From Montifringilla adamsi (taxonomy: Eukaryota; Chordata; Aves; Passeriformes; Passeridae), in assembly GCA_017590115.1 (NCBI GenBank), contig JAGGNK010009114.1, positions 17,629,937 through 17,693,936 on the forward strand: a stretch of 64,000 nt of DNA, in the 5' to 3' direction. Shown here one piece after another: positions 43,201-47,686 of this stretch. The translations under genes were made by a program, and so were the position numbers. Position 1 is the stretch's first letter. The number at the start of each line of letters is the position of its first letter. Below the pieces are notes generated by a model. It was not told the origin of the DNA. It searched no databases and was given only the letters and a program-made list of their open reading frames with translations.

Positions 43201-46200
43201 TGCCTACAGAAACACCGACTGTGCACTTGTGCTTCTCAGAAGATGGCCCAGCAGCTACCCCCACACAGACCCCAGGAATAGACATGGAATACCCTGAGAC
43301 ACGAGCTAGAATTGCCTATAGGTGGGAGTGAAAGGGCAGGCACACATACCCTGCCTCCTAGCCAAAGAGAACCCTAACACTTGACTCTCACCCACCTCAC
43401 CCCATTCTCCTGCTGCACAGCCTTTCTGCTCAGCAGGTCTCTGCCAGCCTCCAAACCCCTCCTCCAGGCGTGCCAGCCCTTACTCAGCACTCCTGCCTCT
43501 CTTCTCCTACCCATGAGCCCCATTTGCCACCAAGGCTGCTGGGCACAGCAGTCTGTGGGGACTCTTTGGTGCCCCCAGTTTCTGAGCACTGCAAGGATTG
43601 CCTCTGTGTGTACAGTTAGGCAGAGGCACAGCTGCAGGACTGTAAATCCCAAGGAGCACAGCAAGAAGCCCCCACCATCATACTTGGTTCAGTCAGCAAA
43701 GCAATTACCAAAGTAATTTTATTTTTGAGAAAATGATCAGAATTTAAGTACTGTTGTCACACCCGATGCACACTGGGTTACTCAATCGCATCAGCTGAAA
43801 ACAATGAAAGCGCTATTTTTGAAAAGGGCTCTGATGGAACAGCTTCCACATCCGCAACAAAAGAAAAAAAACTGGACTTGATCTGGAATTGTTTCTCGAT
43901 CCTCTCTCCAAGAGAGGGCAGCAGTGACCGAGCCCAGCAAGTCTCCCAGCGCTCAGGAAGCACCAGCAGCACAGCAGCAGCTCCAGGGGAGCGCAGGATC
44001 AGCCCCTGCCCCAGGGCAAACACTGTCTCACCCAGAGCCACAGCCACAGCGATTTCTGTCTGACCAATTCAGGCACAGGCTTTCTGGGGATGAGACACCA
44101 GACCCAGGAGAAAGAGATCAGCCTTGTTTCCCCCTGCAGTTGGATACAGGACAAAGAGCTGTGCCAGGCACAAGGAAGAGGCAGCGCAGAAGAAAAATGT
44201 CTCAGTGCCCTCACCAACTTTCCAGTTAATTCAACAGCTCAACTATGGCAGGACCAAGGCACCTGTGTGCTTAACAAGTCCAAACCCTAAAACCAGGATT
44301 TCCTTGGAGGGTAACAGCTTGCTTAGTCCCAGGTCAGAACTACAGAGGACCCTAAACATTAAATTTCTTGGAGTAATGAGTTTACCATCCTTTAGTGGCA
44401 CAAGCAGCAAGGGAAGGCTGCTTCACTCTCAGTCCTCCTCTTAGCAAGGGGAGAACCTGACAGCCATGGAAATATGGCCAACTCCCCAGCGCAAACACAA
44501 ACCCATTCTCCAGATGGATACCCCACACCTCCTTCCACCTGAACACCCTCTCCAGACCTGCATCACGGATGTGTCACCCATGCTGGCAGAACAATCAACA
44601 GCATTATTCAAAAACTGACAGTCCACATTACACAATGAATTTGAACACTACTTCTTCACCTCCATCTCCTCACTAATCCCACATACTTGCACCTAATTCC
44701 AAACAAGACAAAAAGCACTTAGGAGCAACAGATTTTATTCCACTTGCATTTTCATTTGGGTTGCATTGCTGATTAAAGGTCCTGGTACACATTGTCTTCA
44801 CCCCCCATTCAGAAACTGCCTGTACAACTTCTGGCAGTGCACATAGCCAGGCTGTCTGACTGGCCCCATTTGCCCTCCCTGCCCAGACTGGTTTCTCTCC
44901 GAAGGTGAGGGGTGCTGCACTGAGCCCAGAGGGATCCCTGCAGCCTTGCCTGTATTCAGGCTCCAAGGCACAGGAGTTCCCTCCCCACAAAGGTTTCCCT
45001 CTTCTGTTCATCTCACCTGCAGATTCATGTTGTTCTGCTGAACCCTTGGAGTAACTGATATGCTGTTTTGGACATACTTCAAATTACACCTCTCCAAAAC
45101 CAGCCAATGGTTCTGTGTGCACAGCACTGTTCAGAGTTCACCAGCAGCAGCACAATTAGCTCATTTACCAACAAGGCAACCAGCACAACCTTTAGATGTG
45201 ACTCACAGCAAAAGCTCACCTGGCTGTTTGGATCTCCAAGTAAGTTACATATATGTGGCACTATCTTACTCAGTGTTAAACTCTGAGCTCCAGATCTGGA
45301 ATAAAGAACAAAAAGCACCATTATGAATCAGAGAAGGTTCATGTACACAACACATGAGGTTTGCAGAAGGTCCTGACTTACGCATTGAGTGTTGCAATAA
45401 GGCAGAGGCAAATCCCTTCTCTCGTCCGAAAATTCTTGTGTTTGAATCCTCCTAGCATCCTGTCCCACACATACTGTGGAAGACAGGAAAGAGAAAAAAA
45501 TGAGATGGGGTAAGAAAGATTCTGTCTTCCAGCAGACACACACCACACCACCTCTGGAGCTCAAATACAAGCTTTACACCCATCCAAGCAGAACAGGACA
45601 AAAAGGAGCAAGATACTTTTAGACCTGACTAATTCTTTGTTTTGTGCTGACTTCACAGTAACTTCCCACTACCTAAAACAATACTCATACTTACAAAGCA
45701 AGTACCTTCCAAAAACCTGGAACAGTAACTTTTGACATATGCCACTCCCCTCCTAGGGAAATCCACCGACATGCTCCCATGTGTACCCTGTCAGGCAATA
45801 GCCTTCCCAAGTGAAGTAAACATCTTATAACAATGTGTAGGGAGATGAAGCCATTTCAGACAGAAAAATGGCAGAGAAAACCTTCTGAAAGAAAAAAGGT
45901 TTCCTTTTTTCACACAGCCAGTCACTCATGCTGTGGAACATACCTGAGGGTTAGCAGCTTGTTCCATGATTTTCAGCAGCAAGGTCTGATCCTGCTCCCT
46001 CACTGAGTCCTTAGAATCTCCCAGCCTATCAAGTAAACTTGGCAGCACTAAGGAAACAAAACAGGAACATTCAAATTCCTCAGGAAAAAACTGTAACAAC
46101 GACAGAGCCCCTCTGGTCTCCCCTAAAACCCAGTGGAGGCACCAGCCTTGCTGCCCTTCAGCAGAGCATGAAAACCACCAAGAACCTCCCAAGTGCTCTC

Positions 46201-46362
46201 ATGGGAAGAAGGACAACTCTGAGTCCAGCAGCCAGTGCAGGTGCTGGCAGAGTGACGGTGACACTCACACAGAGACCCCTCACCTGTGCCAATCTGGGCC
46301 TTGAAGCGATCTTGCAAGCGGGACACCAGTGCAGAGATGATGTCAATCCCCAGGAGAACCAC
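1156..46362 (-). CDS. CLASP1: CLASP1, partial gene: 16 internal coding exons
   Basis: CLASP1 is a cytoplasmic linker-associated protein that binds microtubules and tubulin through TOG domains and stabilises microtubules at plus ends, kinetochores, the cell cortex and the Golgi. Sixteen minus-strand exons, all bounded by AG acceptors and GT donors, join into one open frame of 1,546 nt. They encode most of TOG1, a Ser-rich linker (DEDSVDGNRPSSAS), TOG2 (including HDWEQR and TSNCTSKSVAVRR) and the start of the Ser/Arg-rich region (RPLSAKRSPTGSTTSR). CLASP1 is preferred over its paralogue CLASP2 because of the linker residues GMGTTRRLGS and the segment CYWGFHSHFSREAEHLYHTL; CLASP2, as I recall it, differs in both. 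The exons for about the first 65 residues were not found and probably lie beyond 64000. The downstream two thirds of the protein lie before position 1. All visible introns are U2-type. No frameshift or stop was seen. Confidence 0.96.
2002..2169 (-). CDS. CLASP1: CLASP1 coding exon, end of TOG2 and Ser cluster (CYWGFHSHFSREAEHLYHTL)
   Basis: This 168 nt exon completes the Lys codon and encodes CYWGFHSHFSREAEHLYHTL, ESSYQKALQSHLKNSDSIVS and LPQSDRSSSSSQESL, ending with two bases of an Asn codon at CAA|GTAAGG. It covers the last TOG2 helices and the conserved SDRSSSSSQESL cluster. The residues CYWGFHSHFSREAEHLYH are CLASP1-specific compared with CLASP2. Confidence 0.97.
3530..3920 (-). mobile_element. 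CR1 LINE 3' fragment
   Basis: On the plus strand the sequence reads through typical reverse-complement CR1 landmarks: TCTGGTCCAGCTGCCTGACC, then ACCTCTCTAGGAACCCTGTT, CCAGTGTTTGACC, and GAGAAATGCTTCCTGATGTC. This places the element in minus orientation, the same sense as CLASP1. It is old, 5'-truncated and without coding capacity. CR1 is the dominant retrotransposon of birds. Edges are approximate. Confidence 0.88.
3998..4075 (-). CDS. CLASP1: CLASP1 coding exon, TOG2 (HISVLAETIKKGIHDADSEA)
   Basis: This 78 nt exon completes an Arg codon, encodes HISVLAETIKKGIHDADSEA then RIEAR, and ends with two bases of Lys at AAGAAA|GTAAGT. It is phase 2 at both ends. A CR1 remnant lies less than 100 bp downstream in the next intron. 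Confidence 0.96.
4774..4833 (-). CDS. CLASP1: CLASP1 coding exon, TOG2 (RCFEFLDLLLQEWQTHSLER)
   Basis: This 60 nt exon begins in phase 2 and ends in phase 2. It encodes RCFEFLDLLLQEWQTHSLE with a split Arg at each end. The acceptor follows CCTCTCAG and the donor is AAG|GTAAGT. It is a short exon whose identity is fixed by the exact phase match to both neighbours. Confidence 0.96.
5380..5440 (-). mobile_element. Short CR1-like fragment
   Basis: GGACCATTAGATCATTCAGT followed by CCAACTTCCCTTCC resembles the terminal part of CR1 in minus orientation. Only about 50 bp are recognisable, so confidence is moderate. Confidence 0.5.
5535..5552. repeat. 18 bp perfect palindrome
   Basis: ATGTTGTTATAACAACAT equals its own reverse complement with no spacer. 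It lies in the intron 5' to the TOG2 exon at 5798-5868 on the plus-strand map, and has no recognised binding-site identity beyond GTTA/TAAC half-sites. Confidence 0.9.
5798..5868 (-). CDS. CLASP1: CLASP1 coding exon, TOG2 (HTHIPRLIPIITSNCTSKSV)
   Basis: This 71 nt exon runs from phase 0 to phase 2 and encodes HTHIPRLIPIITSNCTSKSV then AVR plus two bases. The acceptor follows TACTTCCAG and the donor is AAG|GTGAGA. The segment is strongly conserved among CLASP proteins. Confidence 0.97.
6583..6718 (-). CDS. CLASP1: CLASP1 coding exon, TOG2 (HLSSVLGNKFDHGAEAIMPT)
   Basis: This 136 nt exon completes the Gly codon and encodes HLSSVLGNKFDHGAEAIMPT, IFNLIPNSAKVMATSGVVAV and RLIIR, ending in phase 0. 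The acceptor follows TTTTTCAG and the donor is CGA|GTAAGT. Confidence 0.97.
7460..7605 (-). CDS. CLASP1: CLASP1 coding exon, TOG2 (LKKIRSLLLAGAAEYDNFFQ)
   Basis: This 146 nt exon runs from phase 0 to phase 2. It encodes LKKIRSLLLAGAAEYDNFFQ, HLRLLDGAFKLSAKDLRSQV and VREACITL plus two bases of Gly. This is the first full HEAT-repeat pair of TOG2. The acceptor follows CTCCTAACAG and the donor is GTGAGT. Confidence 0.97.
8935..9027 (-). CDS. CLASP1: CLASP1 coding exon, start of TOG2 (IYSSRDLEESINKIREILSD)
   Basis: This 93 nt exon is phase 0 at both ends and encodes IYSSRDLEESINKIREILSD then DKHDWEQRVSA. The Trp in HDWEQR sits at the position of the tubulin-contacting T1-loop Trp of TOG arrays, based on general TOG knowledge. 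The acceptor follows AATTTGTAG and the donor is GTAAGT. Confidence 0.96.
9690..9763 (-). CDS. CLASP1: CLASP1 coding exon with NAGNAG acceptor (AKEGAGAVDEEDFIKAFEDV)
   Basis: This 74 nt exon encodes AKEGAGAVDEEDFIKAFEDV then PTVQ, leading into TOG2. Its acceptor is the tandem CAGCAG. Use of the first AG gives a Thr-Ala junction and a 74 nt exon (to 9763). Use of the second gives a Thr-only junction and a 71 nt exon (to 9760). Both keep the frame. The donor is CAG|GTAAGT. Confidence 0.94.
10704..10856 (-). CDS. CLASP1: CLASP1 coding exon, Ser-rich linker (DKIFDDEDSVDGNRPSSASS)
   Basis: This 153 nt exon encodes DKIFDDEDSVDGNRPSSASS, TSSKAPANSRR and VGMGTTRRLGSAPLGSKSS, the basic, Ser-rich, probably disordered linker between TOG1 and TOG2. 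The sequence GMGTTRRLGS identifies CLASP1 rather than CLASP2. The acceptor follows TTTTTTTGGCAG and the donor is CAA|GTAAGC. The exon ends in phase 1. In CLASP2, shorter isoforms start at alternative first exons spliced to the equivalent of this exon. Confidence 0.96.
12395..12475. mobile_element. Possible ancient MIR-like SINE remnant
   Basis: AACTTAAATAAATTTCAGGT followed by CACACAGCTAAAGAG resembles the MIR core (GTCACACAGCTAGTAAG). A degenerate match read by eye, so low confidence. Confidence 0.3.
12828..12885. repeat. Polypyrimidine tract
   Basis: A mostly C/T stretch of about 50 bp, including long T and C runs. Such tracts can form triplex structures; read on the CLASP1 sense strand it is polypurine. 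Confidence 0.75.
14200..14720. promoter_or_regulatory. Candidate conserved non-coding element
   Basis: A stretch in the 30 kb intron whose texture differs from its surroundings. It has locally raised CpG content (GGAGCGCCGCGG), ATCAATCATT and TAATC homeodomain-like cores, the E-box CAGCTG, and no repeat signature. A minus-sense ORF is lacking and the plus-strand 121-residue frame shows no protein family. A regulatory element is inferred only. Confidence 0.35.
18970..19070. mobile_element. Possible ancient MIR-like SINE remnant
   Basis: GTGAGTAAACTGAAACTGAG with nearby CTCAAGGGTGTGAAG resembles the GAGGAAACTGAGGC to CCAAGGTCACAC portion of MIR. Weak and read by eye. Confidence 0.25.
20883..20988. 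repeat. 53 bp tandem duplication (2 copies)
   Basis: Two adjacent 53 bp copies (20883-20935 and 20936-20988), each beginning GAATTTTATGATCCAGGCTA. I see one mismatch, A to C, in TATGATC versus TATGCTC. The near identity implies a recent duplication in an otherwise unique intron stretch. Confidence 0.97.
25922..25963. repeat. 21 bp tandem duplication
   Basis: Two exact copies of a 21 bp unit beginning TCATTTTCCACTCACTTCAC. Intronic, no known function. Confidence 0.95.
29826..30020 (-). mobile_element. CR1 LINE 3' fragment in the 30 kb intron
   Basis: AGGGGACCTCTGAAGGTCAA, then GTGATCCAATCTCC, AGGGCTGACAAAGTTG, AAAACCTCCACAAATGAAG and CAACCTCTTCCAGTGCTTCA follow the reverse-complement CR1 3' region in order. 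Minus orientation; diverged and non-coding. Confidence 0.8.
40432..40485. repeat. 18 bp imperfect tandem repeat (3 copies)
   Basis: The units AATACCTATTAAATTCAT, AACACCTATTAAATTTGT and AATACCTGTTAAAATTAT follow one another without spacers. Divergence suggests an older expansion. Confidence 0.9.
41122..41189 (-). CDS. CLASP1: CLASP1 coding exon, TOG1/linker boundary (LNVIFTKFDEVQKSGNMVQT)
   Basis: This 68 nt exon completes the split Arg codon and encodes LNVIFTKFDEVQKSGNMVQT then SV, ending in phase 1 at GTGAGT. It is the last exon before the 30 kb intron. The end of this segment (MVQTSV before the next exon's DKIFDDED) differs slightly from the human form as I recall it. Confidence 0.94.
41190..42520 (-). 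other. CLASP1: CLASP1 intron with CR1 remnant and G-rich tract
   Basis: A 1.3 kb intron between two TOG1-side exons. It holds the CR1 remnant at 41244-41424, which begins about 55 bp upstream of the acceptor, and a G/T-rich tract near 42.05-42.13 kb. Nothing else recognisable. Confidence 0.85.
41244..41424 (-). mobile_element. CR1 LINE 3' fragment near the last TOG1 exon
   Basis: AATCACTAAGGTTGGAAAAG, then ACCTCTAAGACCATAGAGTT, ACCATGTCCTCAAATGC, CTTCTGAACACTTCCAGGGA and GGTGATTCCACCACTTCCCT is a well-recognised CR1 3' series. It is in minus orientation and ends at CTGAGCAGCC. It begins about 55 bp upstream of the exon at 41122-41189. Confidence 0.88.
42521..42618 (-). CDS. CLASP1: CLASP1 coding exon, end of TOG1 (VRDAAINSLVEIYRHVGERV)
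   Basis: This 98 nt exon runs from phase 0 to phase 2. It encodes VRDAAINSLVEIYRHVGERV then RADLSKKGLPQS plus two bases of Arg. VRDAA...L..IYRHVG is the classic terminal HEAT-repeat motif of a TOG domain. The donor is GTAAGT. Confidence 0.96.
42619..45219 (-). other. CLASP1: CLASP1 intron, 2.6 kb
   Basis: This intron separates the SGAQSLTLSKIVPH exon from the VRDAAINSLVEIYR exon. It contains a somewhat GC-richer middle (about 43.4-44.6 kb) with long chance frames on both strands. No recognisable exon, RNA gene or transposon was seen. Confidence 0.85.
45220..45295 (-). CDS. CLASP1: CLASP1 coding exon, TOG1 (SGAQSLTLSKIVPHICNLLG)
   Basis: This 76 nt exon completes the split Ala codon and encodes SGAQSLTLSKIVPHICNLLG then DPNSQ. 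The acceptor follows TTCCAG and the donor is GTGAGC. The intron separating it from the upstream exon is 86 bp (45296-45381), close to the practical minimum for vertebrates. Confidence 0.96.
45382..45473 (-). CDS. CLASP1: CLASP1 coding exon, TOG1 (YVWDRMLGGFKHKNFRTREG)
   Basis: This 92 nt exon runs from phase 0 to phase 2. It encodes YVWDRMLGGFKHKNFRTREG then ICLCLIATLN plus two bases of an Ala codon. It starts immediately after TCCACAG and ends at GTAAGT. The KHKNFRTREG stretch is a hallmark of CLASP TOG1. The next intron is only 86 bp. Confidence 0.96.
45944..46047 (-). CDS. CLASP1: CLASP1 coding exon, TOG1 (LPSLLDRLGDSKDSVREQDQ)
   Basis: This 104 nt exon runs from phase 1 to phase 0. With the last base of the previous exon it encodes 35 residues, beginning VLPSLLDRLGDSKDSVREQD and ending MEQAANPQ. 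This is a highly conserved TOG1 HEAT repeat. The acceptor follows TTTCCTTAG and the donor is GTATGT. Confidence 0.96.
46284..46362 (-). CDS. CLASP1: CLASP1 coding exon, TOG1 (VVLLGIDIISALVSRLQDRF)
   Basis: This 79 nt exon starts in phase 0 and ends in phase 1. It encodes VVLLGIDIISALVSRLQDRF then KAQIGT, a HEAT-repeat helix pair of TOG1. The acceptor follows TGCTTGCAG and the donor is GTGAGG. It is the first CLASP1 coding exon I can identify in the window. The preceding exon, ending in human with NSSNYK, was searched for on the minus strand up to 64000 and not found. The nested U4atac gene lies about 1.16 kb upstream, in the preceding intron. Confidence 0.95.
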
Positions 46363-46696
46363 CTGCAAGCACAGAACAGGCAGGGAATTAAGAGTGCACT
46401 GCAACTGTGATTACTGCTCAGTGCTAAATTCATATGTACAGATATGCAAGGTACACAAACCATTTCAGTATTTGCTGTAACTAGCATTTCTAATTCACTG
46501 CAATTATTACAATTAGAAAATGGTATGCACTAAGAATTGCTTCATTATTTACTGGCAGAAATTAAACCAAACGCTTCTATGACATAACTGGAATTCAAAA
46601 AAAGACACCTAGTTTGAGAGAAGCTTCATGACAGGCTGCAGATCAGAAAACCTGCTCTGATTAACTAAGCGTACTTACTAAAAAAAGGTACATCAC

Positions 46697-46740
46697 ATAC
46701 TGAATAGCCTGTGTGAAATACTGCGTAGCCTGTATGTGAA
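46697..46740. repeat. Imperfect 21/23 bp tandem repeat
   Basis: ATACTGAATAGCCTGTGTGAA is followed directly by a related unit containing ATACTGCGTAGCCTG and TATGTGAA. The second unit is 2 bp longer. It lies in the intron between U4atac and the first visible CLASP1 exon. Confidence 0.85.
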
Positions 46741-47154
46741 ACACTTTACAAAACTCTATAGATGATGATCGTGCTGGTACAAGACACTTCTCCCCAAGTT
46801 TCTGGATAAGCACCGAGGTTAATCACCCCTGGAAGTGTTAGGGACAGCCAGGCTTCTGAGGTGGTGCCACCGGGACTGTCCCTCCCAACACAGCCCAGCT
46901 CCCTTTACGTACACACAAGTGTACAAATATACAAAACCAGGCAGTGACAGTGGTCATGGCCTCAAGCCTGCCAGAGCTCAAGAAGTGTTTGGACAAGGCT
47001 CTCAGGCACATAGGGGATTGTTGGAGTTGTCCTGTGCAAGAGCCAGGAACTGCAGCTGATAATCCTTGTGAGTCACTTCCAGCCCAGGATATTCTATGAC
47101 ACTGTCACACATACATATATTTATACTCCCGTGTGTACACGAATGCAGCTGTTG

Positions 47155-47176
47155 CACACACACACACACACACACA
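47155..47176. repeat. (CA)11 microsatellite
   Basis: Eleven uninterrupted CA dinucleotides directly at the left edge of the CpG island, about 170 bp from the U4atac distal element. Likely length-polymorphic. Confidence 0.97.
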
Positions 47177-47333
47177 GAGGTGTCTGCACAAAGGCCTCTC
47201 CGTGCCCGTACCGGGAGCACAGTTATCCCTCCCGCAGCCGCGCCTTACCGGCGCGCTCACCGGAGCCGTGCCCTGCACTGCCGCGGCCGCTCGGCAGAGG
47301 GCGCGTCCCGTCGCCGCTGCCGCCGAGCGGTGG

Positions 47334-47341
47334 CCCCGCCC
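47334..47341 (+). promoter_or_regulatory. GC box next to the octamer
   Basis: CCCCGCCC, a Sp1/KLF-type GC box, ends 3 bp before the octamer. GC box, octamer and SPH in close order match the composite enhancer architecture known for vertebrate Pol II snRNA genes. Confidence 0.6.
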
Positions 47342-47344
47342 TCT

Positions 47345-47352
47345 ATGCAAAT
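47345..47352 (+). promoter_or_regulatory. Octamer element (DSE) of the U4atac promoter
   Basis: A perfect ATGCAAAT octamer lies about 180 bp upstream of the U4atac start. Octamers recruiting Oct-1 are a defining part of the distal sequence element of vertebrate snRNA genes, typically near -200. No TATA box is expected for a Pol II snRNA gene and none is seen. Confidence 0.85.
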
Positions 47353-47372
47353 CAGCGCCCGGCAGCCGCGGA

Positions 47373-47385
47373 GCACTCTGGGTAG
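47373..47385 (+). promoter_or_regulatory. SPH/ZNF143-like site in the U4atac distal element
   Basis: The reverse complement, CTACCCAGAGTGC, closely resembles the ZNF143 (Staf) core that accompanies octamers in vertebrate snRNA and snRNA-type promoters. It lies 20 bp downstream of the octamer and about 150 bp upstream of U4atac. Confidence 0.65.
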
Positions 47386-47442
47386 CGCCGCCGCCAAAGG
47401 GTTCGAACCTGGGTCGGAGCCGCCCGGGCGCGCCGGGCCCCG

Positions 47443-47446
47443 NNNN
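47443..47446. other. Assembly gap (NNNN)
   Basis: Four ambiguous bases within an extremely GC-rich run, between the octamer/SPH element and the U4atac start. The true length of missing sequence is unknown, so promoter spacing estimates carry that uncertainty. Confidence 0.99.
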
Positions 47447-47525
47447 GGCCGGGGGCGCGCCGCCCCTCGCCGGGACCCAGGCGCGGTTCGCGCTCCCCTA
47501 CGGGCGGCGCGCCCCAGCGGCCGCC

Positions 47526-47645
47526 AACCGTCCTTATCTGGGGGTTGCGCGGCTGCTCAATGAGCGTATGGCGAGAGCAGCCCTGCTAACGCCTTAAACA
47601 ACACAGCAGCGCCCGCTCCGTGCGCGGCGCAATTTTTGGAACCTC
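47526..47645 (+). ncRNA. RNU4ATAC: U4atac small nuclear RNA (minor spliceosome)
   Basis: U4atac pairs with U6atac in the U4atac/U6atac.U5 tri-snRNP, which splices U12-type introns. Seen here: the 5' end AACCGTCCTT, matching the stem II segment; the run GGGGTTGCGC; a 5' stem-loop; TGCTAACGCC, the stem I segment; and the Sm site AATTTTTGG at 47631-47639. The lower 5' stem GGCTGCTC (47551-47558) pairs perfectly with GAGCAGCC (47575-47582). It encloses a kink-turn, AATGA (47559-47563) opposite GA (47573-47574), where the 15.5K protein binds, then a 2 bp stem with loop GTATG. GCGCC plus CGC (47609-47616) pair with GCG and GGCGC (47622-47630) as the 3' stem-loop. The transcript is antisense to CLASP1, within its intron, as in human. 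It is about 120 nt, against about 130 in human, with the loss in the 3' hairpin region. The exact 3' end is uncertain by a few bases. Confidence 0.94.
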
Positions 47646-47668
47646 GCACCGCGGCGTGTGCGCGGCGC

Positions 47669-47686
47669 GTTCTGAACAACGCTCAG
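47669..47686 (+). terminator. Possible snRNA 3' box
   Basis: GTTCTGAACAACGCTCAG begins about 25 bp after the predicted U4atac 3' end. It weakly resembles the vertebrate 3' box, a GTTT-like start followed by an A-rich core and AGA. The position is right for directing Integrator-dependent 3' processing, but the match is imperfect. Confidence 0.35.

Noticed and set aside
43374..44635. Several 90-110 residue open frames on both strands
   Set aside because: They overlap in different frames within a GC-richer intron patch and show no protein family, start context or splice sites consistent with an exon.
47397..47410. GGTTCGAACC, resembling a tRNA T-loop / B box
   Set aside because: The flanking bases do not form a T stem, and there is no A box or acceptor stem, so it is not a tRNA gene.
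47096..47563. Overlapping 154-155 residue plus-strand frames through the CpG island
   Set aside because: They run through the CA repeat and the assembly gap and are Ala/Arg/Pro-rich, as expected from GC-rich DNA lacking stop codons. The region is explained by the U4atac promoter and gene.
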